Positions 27,045 to 36,770 of a stretch of 64,000 bases of DNA are shown piece by piece. Below the pieces are notes generated by a model. That model saw only the letters and a program-made list of their open reading frames with translations. It ran no database searches and was not told the DNA's origin. This DNA is from Smittia aterrima (Eukaryota > Arthropoda > Insecta > Diptera > Chironomidae), in assembly GCA_033063855.1 (NCBI GenBank), contig CP093829.1:3234243-3298242 (forward strand), read 5' to 3'. Position 1 is the stretch's first letter, and the number at the start of each line of letters is the position of its first letter. The position numbers and the translations under genes were made by a program.

Positions 27045-28645
27045 TTAATATTTAGAGAAATCCTTTATCAAACTTTCTAAATTCCACATCGAGAACTTTG
27101 CGAGTTTCAACTCTTTGCATACTTTCTCGTCTTCCCATGAGAGAATCTCCAAACTGTTGCGAAGTAAGCCACGAGCTTTTTTTAAGTGCTTCAAATATTT
27201 CGCCCGGCTCAAGTTTTTCATTTGATGACGAGATTGAGCGAGGAAAGCAATCGGAGCGTGAAGCTCGTACATCATGAGACCTCTCGCTCGAGACTTTCCG
27301 CTTTCGAAAATATCCAAAATCGCCAGGACTTCTTCGCATAATTCAATTTTCCGTCTCAACAATGCATCCGGCAGCTCCGATAACAAATGCCCCTTCAAGT
27401 GCCCGTATGACTCGATGAGAGAGTTCTTAATCGAAATCATCATGAAATGATTCGAATGCAAAATCGTTTTGTACTTTTCCAATAAATTCTCCATCGACTC
27501 AACCGAACTCGTCGACTCGATTTCCTTCTGGAGAGCTTTCAATAGTCGATTGACGTTTTCTGCTGAGTCCTCGACCGAGCACTTGTTGCATTTCCAAGCC
27601 GCTCGAGAATCTACGAGTGAGGAAATATGAAAAATCATTGTTGAAGCAGCAATTTGCCGTCGATAAACTCACCTAATGGATCGGAAGATATCTTCTCTCC
27701 TGAGTGGCAGTTTTGACATTTCAGGGAACTGAAATTTGTTCCAAGTTCAGTTGGATCAAGGCATCGTTCACAATTGCATTGAAAGAATTTTCCCTGCATC
27801 AAGTGATGCTGGCGCTCAGCAGTTCCACTTAAAGTGAAAGTGTAACAAGCGTAGAGCAATTCGTCTTTCTTGATTGGTTTGGTCGCACGAACTTGAAATC
27901 TTTAAGAAGAAAATTTTGATTAATTAAGTTCTTGATTGAATGTTGAAACTAACTTGTAATTGTCAGTTGGATGAATCGAATGGAAGACGTTCGGTGTGCA
28001 TGAGTGCGATAAAACTGCAACTTTCGTGAACAAACATCGAATCGAATGTCCTTTGCTTGTTCTTGCTTCGAACGAGTTCACTTCGAGAATTCCAATGACT
28101 CGTTGGATTAATTCGTCGGTAATCCCTCGAGTTTTGAACTTGCATGGACCAAGAAGATAACCGACAACGTTTTGAGCGTCTGCATACCAAATGGGACTTC
28201 CGAAGCGTCTTTCTCGATGATCTTCCATCGGCTCGACTTCATTTTTCCAACGAATTTTATTCTCTTCCTTTCCGAGGAGAACTCGAAGTGGAGTAATGCA
28301 GTCGAGTTGAACGCAAGTGGCGTTTGGTTCTTGAAGATTGAAGAATTTACATTTTCCCGCCTTGAAAATCTCGCACTCTCGTTTGTGATGAGAAACTTCG
28401 CTCAATTTCTTACAATCAACGCAGAGCGGCCACGAGCAATTTTCACATCGCGATCCGGAAGATGTTGCATCGATCGGGCAATAACATTCGAGACAACAAC
28501 ACTTAGAACTTGCTTTTGGACCGATTGCGAATGGAAATTCTTCGGCAAGAAACTCTCCAGCTTCCAAATCACGAGTCGCGACTCCGTATCGACCGAGTTT
28601 TGAGTTTTTTAGGACGGAAATTGATTCCATCGTGACTTCTTTCAC
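27045..28645 (-). CDS. SmydA-like SET and MYND domain protein
   Basis: Putative lysine methyltransferase of the arthropod SmydA group, 494 residues. Exons (minus): 27954-28645, 27673-27899 and 27045-27610, with introns of 54 and 62 bases. The SET domain starts at residue 8 (LKNSKLGRYGVATRDLEAGE) and is split by a MYND zinc finger at about residues 45-90 (CLEC, then CENCSWPLCVDC and HHKREC). It resumes with a cofactor-binding motif reading SHSCTPN, where NHSCxPN is usual, and continues across the first splice join (NYKFQVRATKPIKKDEL). A post-SET cluster follows (CNCERC, then CQNC). The C-terminal 180 residues are helical, as in other Smyd proteins. Met6 (28630) could be the true start because it lies closer to the conserved SET start; an acceptor-like CCGCAG just upstream suggests a 5' UTR intron. 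The protein substrate is unknown. Confidence 0.85.
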
Positions 28646-29895
28646 TGAAAATCTGCGGAAAACTGAGAAAAAACGTGAAATCTCTCAAACGCATTTATTT
28701 TTAGATCAGATTTTTAAAAGAAGAAGAGCACTTGAGAACTCAACCGTCGTCATTTTAAACGTTGCATGTTGTTCCATCTCTTGTTGAACATTTCCAACTT
28801 CGACTAGCGAACGAACAGCAGAAAAATGTTCTTTATCAGTATTTTCTATTTTCAGTTGAGAACTCAGTTGAGCGAAGTAAATAAAATCTAATTAGTCGTG
28901 AGTGAGACTTCGACGTTGCTGAACGTCTTTGCTTGTCTTTCTAATTTTTTATTGTTAAGCTTTAACTTCTTGCACCTTAGTTTGTCGATTGTAATTGCGA
29001 AGTCATTGCCTGTTAATCATTAGCCAAAAAGTGTTTAAAAGGTTCGTGAATATTTTAATTTTCAAGTGTCGCGTCATTTAATCTTTTTAAAATGTAAAAA
29101 TCAATGAAGTGAAAAGCCGGTGAATGAAAGTTCCTGCCAGACAAAGTGAATTTGTTACTCGACCTAATGCTCTATCAACTGTCTGGATTCTTTAAAATAA
29201 AATAATATTGAGCTCGTTGATAAGGAAATGTTAGATAATTCTCTCCGTAAAGTCAAGCCGCGAAGTTTTGTTGTTGTTGACGAAGAAATTTTTCCACTTT
29301 TGATAAGAAATCTAAGTTTGATAAGAGGCCAGTGATCAAGTCCTGTTCATAAGTTCACTAACTTTTGATTATTGATTTGATCTTCTACGAATTTCGCATC
29401 AACTTAATCAACATCGAGATGATTGTGAAACTCTCTCAGAATTTTTAAAATGATTCATAAGATTTAATCGCGAATGAGCAAAAACAAATCTCAAAGTTCA
29501 ATGTTAAAGTTGATTAAGAAATTAAAACTATGAATCAGTTCCTCAAGAGTCAGTGTCAAAGTTTAATCGATTACAATAATTTCGAGTCTACGAGACTAGC
29601 TAGACTAGACATAAACCAGCTGGTGCATTTATTTATTTACATTAAAGTTGATAAGCTCGCTACTCTCACACAATCGCCGACCATGTGCGTCGAGCAATTC
29701 TCATGACTTGCAATTATTTTTATCACGGTCGGAACAAAATTGCCGGTTAAAGCTCAGAAAACGTTAGATGACAATGATCATGAATTCATAAATTGATTTC
29801 AAAGTATCAAATTAACTAAAAGTGTCACTAAGTTCACTAACGACTTGAGTAAACTTTTTATTTCAGTTTAGTGTTTTGTGTAACGTTCAACGATA
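28646..29895. promoter_or_regulatory. Divergent intergenic region, SmydA-like / DGAT1
   Basis: About 1.25 kb between two divergently transcribed genes; it must hold the 5' ends of both. I see no coding frame. A pyrimidine-rich stretch ending in ATTTCAG about 30 bases before the DGAT1 start suggests a 5' UTR intron acceptor. No specific factor site is claimed. Confidence 0.4.
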
Positions 29896-32076
29896 ATGAC
29901 GGAAGTTGAGGAGAATCACGTGAGGCTTCGGCGAACACAAAGTGAATCACGTGCCGAGGAAATAACAACTCAAGAACAGAAGCAGCGAAAATCACAGCCA
30001 GATAAACCGTAAGTTCTTATCAGTTGACTTAGTTTCTTGAACTCCGTCGATGGTAAAAATGATTTGATTGATGCGGGCGATGACTTTTCTTTCTCGATTA
30101 TCTTTAAATGATGTTGAGATTAAATAAAGAAAATCATGAGAATCATTCAATTTATCAAAGTCTTCCGGCTTTCACGATCGCGGCTAAAGGTTTCATCACA
30201 TTCATGATTTACTTTCATGCAAGCTCAGTTCAGTGCGACTGGGTCATTGTCAATGTCAGAAAATGTTAATCACTTTCGGTAATTTCACAAACAAACTGAA
30301 ATTCACTTTTGCTGTTTGTTGGCTAAAGGTTTGTAGTTCAACCTCGAATGAAAACTGATTGTTGTCAAACGAACAATTAGCATAAACGAATTATTTTGCA
30401 ATCATTTGTGAATTTTTTTGCTCGCCGATTTTTAATTTTTCTCAAACTTATAATTTTCTAATCGTCGTGAGGTTAATTGATTGTTTGATTTTCTTTCAGT
30501 ATTCACAAGCCTCGAGATTCTCTATTCTCATGGAGCTCGAACTTCAGCGACTTTTCCGGTCTCGTAAATTGGGGATTTCTTTTGCTGACGATGGGAGGAT
30601 TCAGACTTTTATTGGAGAACTTCATTAAATATGGATTTCGAGTCGATCCAATGCAATGGCTGATCGTCTTGACAGGGAAAAATGAAGGCGATGCAAGTTA
30701 TCCTTCTCTTGCTTTGGTTGCTTGTAAGAAAACTTTAAATTTCATGAGACAAATGTTTGAGATTGATAAGTTTATTTTTTCCAGATGCTTCTGTCCCAAT
30801 CATTATGTGTTTGATGATTGAGAAAGGACTTTCAATCGTAAGCTACTGAATCTCTCTCTTAACTTTAATTTAAACTTTAAAATCTTTTAAGGAAATCATC
30901 GCAGAGTCAGTAGGAAGAATGGCTCATGTTGTGAACATCGCTGTGCTCATTATGATTCCAATTGTCGTCATTCATTTAAAAGAAGCTTCGTTTAGTTTAA
31001 GTATGCAATTTCTTATCTCCTTCTCAGAATCGTTTTAACTCATTTTCTTTCAGTGGGATCGCTCACTGTTTGCATGTACTATTCAATCCTGTTCATGAAA
31101 CTTTGGAGTTACGTTCACGTGAACATTTGGTGTCGAACGCATCAGAGGCAACAGAAAGCTTCGATCTCCGGGAAGCGTCGCGATAGTTTCACGTCAAACA
31201 CCAGCGACTCGAAAGATCACAATGGAAATGCAATCGCCAATGGTTACAAAGATCATCCAAACCAAAAGCTCGTGCAGTATCCTGACAATTTAACTCTGCG
31301 AGATCTTTTTTATTTCCTTCTCGCGCCGACTCTCTGCTACGAATTAAATTTCCCGCGAACAACAAGAATCAGAAAACGATTTTTGATTAAAAGACTTCTC
31401 GAAGTAATCATTGGCATCAACATCGTCATGGCTCTCTTTCAACAGTGGATGGTTCCTTCCGTTCAGAATTCGCTTATTCCTTTCTCTAACATGGAATTCA
31501 CGAAAGCAACTGAACGACTTTTAAAACTCGCTGTAAGTTTTAGTTAAAATCTTCTTCAACAAATCTCTAAATGTTCTCAAATTTTAGATTCCAAATCACT
31601 TAATGTGGCTGTGCTTCTTCTACTTAACATTCCATTCGTTCCTGAATCTCTTCGGAGAATGTTTGCAGTTTGCTGATCGCAACTTTTACTGCGATTGGTG
31701 GAACTCAAATAATGTTGACACGTTCTGGAGAACGTGGAATATGCCGGTTCATCGATGGTGTGTGAGACATCTTTATCTTCCCCTTCTCGAGCTCGGCTAC
31801 GGCAAAACTGTTGCGTCATTGACTGTCTTCTTCGTCAGCGCTTTCTTCCACGAATATTTAGTGTCAGTTCCACTAAAGACTTTCAAAGTGTGGGCGTTTA
31901 TGGGCATGATGGGTCAAGTTCCGCTCTCTTACATCTCAAAGTTCCTTGAGAAGAACATGGGCGAGCGCTGGGGAAATGTCGTCGTATGGGCTTCACTCAT
32001 TCTTGGACAACCGCTTTGCATTCTCGTTTATTATCACGATTTCGTCATTCAAAATTACAACAACACACTTGAGTAA
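29896..32076 (+). CDS. DGAT1: Diacylglycerol O-acyltransferase 1 (MBOAT family)
   Basis: Catalyses the last step of triacylglycerol synthesis, diacylglycerol plus acyl-CoA, in the endoplasmic reticulum membrane. Six exons: 29896-30008, 30500-30723, 30785-30837, 30892-31000, 31054-31532 and 31588-32076, giving 488 residues, the usual length for DGAT1. After a polar N-terminus comes the family start HKPRDSLFS, then GFRLLLENFIKYG. Several hydrophobic membrane segments follow, with a Ser/Asn-rich cytosolic loop around residues 170-200. The active-site region holds FYCDWWN (359-365), WNMPVHRWCVRHLY, and FFHEYLVS with the expected catalytic His414. DGAT1 is favoured over sterol acyltransferase by the N-terminal motif and the FYxDWWN form. 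The Drosophila orthologue is midway (mdy). Intron 1 (491 bases) is much longer than the others. Confidence 0.95.
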
Positions 32077-32158
32077 GAGATTTCAAGTTTCTATTGTTTA
32101 TTTGTTCCATAATTTCAAATTCATCCAAATTTTGTTACGAGCAAAAGGTTTTGTACAA

Positions 32159-32164
32159 AATAAA
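32159..32164 (+). terminator. Polyadenylation hexamer of DGAT1
   Basis: AATAAA about 80 bases after the DGAT1 stop, in the 185-base gap to the convergent BTB/zinc-finger gene. Confidence 0.5.
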
Positions 32165-32257
32165 ATCGAAAAACTAAAAGTTTGTTTCAACATCGAAATA
32201 ATTTTAATAACAGATTCCAACTCTAAGCTTCAAGCTTCTTCAAAACATATTAAAAAA

Positions 32258-32263
32258 TTTATT
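32258..32263 (-). terminator. Polyadenylation hexamer of the BTB/zinc-finger gene
   Basis: AATAAA on the minus strand, overlapping the TAA stop codon by two bases, the same arrangement as at the OBP gene. Confidence 0.45.
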
Positions 32264-33088
32264 ATTTCTTCGTGCGTGGTTTGTATCCATGATGACGACT
32301 CTTGTGATATTGCAATGATCCTGGTCGCACTTCTTGCTTGCAGATAGGGCAGCGACTAATGGAACGATTTGGATTCTCAAGGCAGTAGCGTTGATGATTG
32401 TAAATGCTGTGAGGGTTCAAGAGTGTTGAAGGACAGTAAGGACATTTGAATTTGTTGTCCTCATCAACTTTGTAAGAGATTCGCTTGCGACCTCTACGTT
32501 TTGGAAGTGGAGATTCACATGAAGTCGAAGCAGGCGACAAAGATGATACTTCTGTGCTTTGTGACATGCTCGGAGATTCCTCAGCTTCAGGCGAGACTTC
32601 AATTGAAGTTTGAGGTAAAACTTCTTTGTTGCTTTGATCGAACTTTTCCTGTTTCACTTCATTAACAAGATCAATAGAAATGTTTGGAATTCCAACGAGC
32701 CCCAGATTCTTAGCAACCAACAGGAAGTGGCTCAGCTGAGAACCTTCAACTGTGAGTTTTCCAGTGTAAACGAACATCAAAACGTTGAGTACATCAGCGA
32801 AGCTCAAATCGCTCATCATGATCAGCGGATACTCGCTATGAGGTTCAGCGAACTTCAACAAATTCTGTAAACACAAAAGTCTTAAAGATTTGTTGAAATT
32901 GAATTGTTTTTTAAACTCACATAGAAATAAGGACTAGCAGCAGCCAGTACAACACGATGAGCATGAATACTTCTACCTTGAGATGACAAAATGCAATCAG
33001 TCATCTTGTTATGTTGAAATAACTCGAACACATAGCCAGTTTGATTACTTTCATGATCCTGCCACTTGATCCTGCAGTTGCCAGACAT
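32262..33088 (-). CDS. BTB/POZ zinc-finger transcription factor
   Basis: Likely nuclear transcriptional regulator of 256 residues. Exons (minus): 32921-33088 and 32262-32864, joined in phase 0 across a 56-base intron. Residues about 8-115 form a BTB/POZ dimerisation domain of the insect BTB-ZF type (MTDCILSSQGRSIHAHRVVL, AAASPYFY, VYTGKLTVEGSQL). A Ser/Glu/Pro-rich linker follows, then a basic AT-hook-like patch (PKRRGRKR). At the C-terminus are two zinc fingers: CPYC...HSIYNHQRYC, where the last ligand is Cys or the preceding His, and a C2H2 finger CPIC...HKSRHH. The plan resembles the Lola / Mod(mdg4) class, but with only one zinc-finger exon set visible; the orthologue is not identified. 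It converges on DGAT1 with only 185 bases between stop codons. Confidence 0.85.
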
Positions 33089-33329
33089 TTTCTATTTGTT
33101 TTATTAACAGCAAACACTTTTTAGACTGTTGATGACTGAGAGAAACAACTCACGAATTAAAAATCAATGCCTACTATTAGTAGGTTACTTAGAAAATTTT
33201 ACGTTTGTTTTGACTCTCTCCGAAGGATTTAAAAATTAAAAAAACCGTCAAAAACTTTTGAATTTCAATTAATTTAATTCATTTGTATTTTGTAATATGA
33301 AAGCATTTTTACCTTTCGAGTAAAGATAA

Positions 33330-34422
33330 TCAAGATCCTTTCGACTTTTTTTTGACTTTCAAGATCGGAAATAGAGGAACGCTTGAAAGGTCACAATCGT
33401 TGCCACGATTGTTTGCTATTCTCGCGAAACCTTTTTCTCCCCAAGTCTCGCCAAATGAATTTTTGATGATCCAATAATCTTTGCCATATCCAATGAGAAG
33501 AGCTCCGTGATTAACTTGGCTACTGCAAGCTGGGTCATAATAAATTCCTCCTGAGTATCGTTGGAAAGACTCGTGATTGATGTCCATCGAAACTACAAGA
33601 GGACCAAACTTAACCAGAGCTTTCTTTATAACTTCGATATCGCTTGAGATTACAAATCCGTATCCTTTCAAAGTTGTGACTTCTTTTTCTGTTGCTCGAC
33701 ATTTTCCGGCTTTAGCTTCATAAGGATATTGAGAACTTGCGCTGATTCCTTTGTCCTTGACGTATTCAAAAACTTTGAAGGCAACTCCACCAGAACATCC
33801 TAACGCATTGTAAGTTGTACCAGCACAATCAATGATCTCTTGCTCTGACAACTCAACAAGTTTTCCACTTGCTATGGAGTAACTACTTTCAAGTGCGGCA
33901 ATCGTCGCCATTGCGTAGCATGAACCGCAAGTGCCTTGGTCTTTAATTCTGGTTACAGCTCCATGTTCTCTCCAATCAAATGTCGGCGGAGCTTTATCTT
34001 TCTTTTTCCCATGGTAGATAACACTTGGTGAGACACTTATCCCTTCAGCTAACTTCTTTGATAAATCTTTAATTGAATCGTTGGGTGTGTACATGTTTGA
34101 ATATTCATCAAAAGTCATATCAGCGAATTTGTTGATGCCCATCTTGAATAATTTTTTGCTACGTCGAAATTTGAAGTTGTGATGTGAAATTGTTTTCAAG
34201 CTTTCCCAAAAAATGTTCTCGCGTAATTCTTCATCTCCAGCTGATTCAAAAGTTCGATTGTACTCGACCTTTGAACAAAAAGAAAACGATTTGAAGTAAA
34301 TTTCACTGTTTGACTTTAATTATCTTCACCACAAATTGATTCCAATAATCAGCTCGAGTTTCGCGAAGTGACTTTGTCACAGCTAAGCTTAGAATTGTAA
34401 CAAAAATTAGAAGACTTTTCAT
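33330..34422 (-). CDS. Papain-family (C1A) cysteine protease, copy 1
   Basis: Predicted secreted or lysosomal cathepsin-like protease, 343 residues. Exons (minus): 34330-34422 and 34268-33330, phase 0, intron 61 bases. Exon 1 encodes a signal peptide (MKSLLIFVTILSLAVT) and the start of an I29 inhibitor propeptide (YWNQF), which continues in exon 2 (VEYNRTFESAG, FKMGINKFADMTFDEY). The mature enzyme begins near PPTFDWREHGAVT. The catalytic residues are Cys148 in GTCGSCYAMA, His285 in VNHGALLIGYG and Asn301 in IIKNSFGETWGEKG, with the oxyanion Gln in KDQGTCGSC. The aromatic residue after the catalytic Cys is Tyr instead of the usual Trp, and the Asn motif is KNSFG rather than KNSWG. It is adjacent to, and the same way round as, the next protease, so the pair is a tandem duplication. 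Digestive use is plausible but inferred. Confidence 0.88.
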
Positions 34423-34549
34423 CTTAGACGACTAAAGCAACCACTTCGTTACACTGGAATCAGAAGACTGAGAAGTCGTTGCTGATAAGGCGATCGTTTA
34501 TTTTTTGGAATTTTTAGAACAGAACTGATAGCGTGAGCATGCAATGTGC

Positions 34550-34555
34550 TTTATT
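34550..34555 (-). terminator. Polyadenylation hexamer of cysteine protease copy 2
   Basis: AATAAA on the minus strand, 14 bases beyond the stop of the upstream protease and well before the start of the next one. Confidence 0.45.
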
Positions 34556-34569
34556 TTGATTACAAATAT

Positions 34570-35622
34570 TCATTCAATGATTGGATACAACGATTCACTT
34601 GCAATTCCGCAATGATTATCACGATTGCGGGCCATTCTAATGAATCCTTTCTCTCCCCACGTTTCGCCGTAAGAATTCTTTACTATCCAAAAGTCTTTGC
34701 CATTTTCACTTCCAAATCCTATCAGCAGAGCTGCATGGCTGATTTTATTTGTGCATTGTGGTTCATAATAAATTCCTGATGAATATCGAAAGAAGGATTC
34801 GTGGCTGTTGTTGATGGAGATTGCAAGTGGTCCAACTTTGATCAAAGCTAACTTCAAAATGTTTTCGTCGTTCGCGGGAACTTCGCCAAAAGCTTTCAAA
34901 ATGAAATGAGATCTCTTAAAGTGAGAAGATTTACATTCTCCTTGAGAGCCACTGTAAGAATAATCTTTTGCTGAAGAAATTCCATTTTCTCTTACATAAT
35001 CAAAAACACGAAACTTAACTCCACCATCGCAACCCCAAGTGTGATACTTTCCAGCACAATCGACGATCTCTTGAACCGAAAGCTCGAGAAGCTTTCGGGT
35101 TTTAATAAAAAGTTGACTTTCGATTGATGCAATGGTTGCCATCGCGTAACATGAACCACACTTCAGTTGATTCTTCACTGAAGTGACTGCACCAAAGTTT
35201 CGCCAATCAAAAGATTCAGGAACATCCAAATCATCTTCAGCAAGTTCAAGCGCAATGGGATCATAAATAATTTCGTCAGTCACTTTTGCGATGGTTTCAT
35301 TGATCTCGTTGAAGAAAGAAATCTCCTCAAATGTCATCGCACTGAACTGGTTTATTCCCATTCTAAAAGTTGTTTCGCCTTTATCAAACTTTTTGTTATG
35401 AATTTTAATCGTAACGAGATTCTCTTCATAAGTTTTCTTCCGGAAATTTTCATCTGTAACCGATTCGAACGAGATATTGAAGCGTGACTAGAAATTAAAA
35501 GTAAGCATTAAGGAAATGAGGCAAATTTTTAATTATTTAACTTTAAACTCTCTCCACTGAAGATCGTTCGAGTGGATATTCGTCAAGACATTCAGAACCA
35601 CAAGAATAATAAATAAATTCAT
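34570..35622 (-). CDS. Papain-family (C1A) cysteine protease, copy 2
   Basis: Second member of the tandem pair, 332 residues. Exons (minus): 35542-35622 and 34570-35487, phase 0, with the intron at the same position as in the neighbouring copy. A signal peptide (MNLFIILVVLNVLTNIHS) and an I29 propeptide (LQWREFK, then FRMGINQFSAMTFEE) precede the mature domain, which begins near VPESFDWRNFGAVT. Catalytic Cys140 is in KCGSCYAMA, His278 in ISHAALLIGFG and Asn298 in IVKNSYGETWGEKG. The oxyanion position reads KNQLKCGSC, so Gln is kept but the usual Gly after it is replaced by Leu. The Tyr after the catalytic Cys is shared with copy 1, so it predates the duplication. Overall the two copies are clearly diverged paralogues. 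Confidence 0.88.
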
Positions 35623-35877
35623 TTTTAAAGACAACTTTCTACTTGATGAACTTTCCGCTGATAAATGAAATGAATTCAATCAACAATCGTCGTGTCAAGC
35701 GTTGCAATAAAAATACTTTGCAATTAATCTTAAAATAATTTTTGACGAGAGACAATTTAACGGAAAATAAAAATTTGAATCGGAACACTCAACATTTAAC
35801 GGAAAATTATTTCAAATTGTGAAAGTGAAACAAACAAAAAATCAACACAAAAATATTGAACAAGAAATAATTGAAAT
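35623..35877. promoter_or_regulatory. Compact divergent promoter, protease copy 2 / APC10
   Basis: Only 255 bases separate the starts of two divergent genes, so both core promoters must lie here. The stretch is A/T-rich. The half near APC10 contains many A-rich words before its ATG. No factor site is claimed. Confidence 0.45.
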
Positions 35878-36507
35878 ATGGCATCAAAAACGCCTGAAAT
35901 AACAGAGAGTCAATGTCCATTACATGCTGAACGAAGTGGCGATGTACGTGAAGTCGGTGGACAAGCAGTTTGGTCTCTTTCTTCGTGTAAACCTGGTAAT
36001 TCGTTTGTTTACATTTTATTCAAAAATTGGTTTTTTAAATTTCGCAATTTTGTAGGCTTTGGAGTGGAACAGCTTCGTGATAATTCAATGGAAACTTATT
36101 GGCAAAGTGATGGACAACTTCCGCATCTCGTGAACATTCAGTTCCCTCGGAAAACAAAAATAAACCAAATCTACATCTACAGCGACTACAAATTAGACGA
36201 ATCGTACACGCCATCAAGGATCTCCATTCGATGTGGTACTCACTTTAATGATCTCAATGAAATAGAAATCATCGATCTGTGTGAACCGTCTGGCTGGATA
36301 ATAGTTCCTATTAAAAATATTCGAGAGCATCCCATCCGCACTTTTATGATTCAAATCGCTGTCATCTCAAATCATCAGAATGGACGTGACACTCACATGA
36401 GACAGATTAGAATCCACTCGCCAGTCGAAAAGAAAAGAAATCTAGCCTTGGACAAGCTTAATGAATTTTCAACAGTTGAGTTTCAGCAGTTTGCGACCAT
36501 TCGATGA
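35878..36507 (+). CDS. APC10: Anaphase-promoting complex subunit 10 (DOC domain)
   Basis: Substrate co-receptor of the anaphase-promoting complex, the ubiquitin ligase that drives exit from mitosis; it helps recognise the D-box. Two exons, 35878-35995 and 36056-36507, give 189 residues, close to the usual 185 or so. The DOC/APC10 fold is complete: AVWSLSSCKPGFGVEQLRD, METYWQSDGQLPHLVNIQF, IYIYSDYKLDESYTPSRISI and RDTHMRQIRIHSP near the C-terminus. The last residues (TIR) resemble the Ile-Arg tail that docks APC10 on TPR subunits. The 60-base intron has no stop in frame, so an unspliced transcript would add 20 residues inside the strongly conserved KPG-FGVEQL junction; the spliced form is clearly the conserved one. 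Confidence 0.95.
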   Translation: MASKTPEITESQCPLHAERSGDVREVGGQAVWSLSSCKPGNSFVYILFKNWFFKFRNFVGFGVEQLRDNSMETYWQSDGQLPHLVNIQFPRKTKINQIYIYSDYKLDESYTPSRISIRCGTHFNDLNEIEIIDLCEPSGWIIVPIKNIREHPIRTFMIQIAVISNHQNGRDTHMRQIRIHSPVEKKRNLALDKLNEFSTVEFQQFATIR

Positions 36508-36580
36508 ACCAAAGACGAAGACAATCAAATGAAATGTTTCTCAAATGAAATTTGTATTTTAATTAAATCTCTGATTCGGC

Positions 36581-36586
36581 AATAAA
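36581..36586 (+). terminator. Polyadenylation hexamer of APC10
   Basis: AATAAA 73 bases after the APC10 stop; the next gene starts less than 200 bases further on. Confidence 0.5.
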
Positions 36587-36770
36587 ATTGTTTGTATACC
36601 GCCAAGCTTAAAATTTTGTTGTTCTCTGAAATTTTACCTACAATCACAAACTCGTCATTTCTCACTCTCTTCGAATCTTTATTTCTTTTGTTATCATCAC
36701 AATCAATGAGATCTCTCGGAAACAAATCTCTTCAGTTCTGTTTTAGTCTTCAACCAAACACGATCGCATT

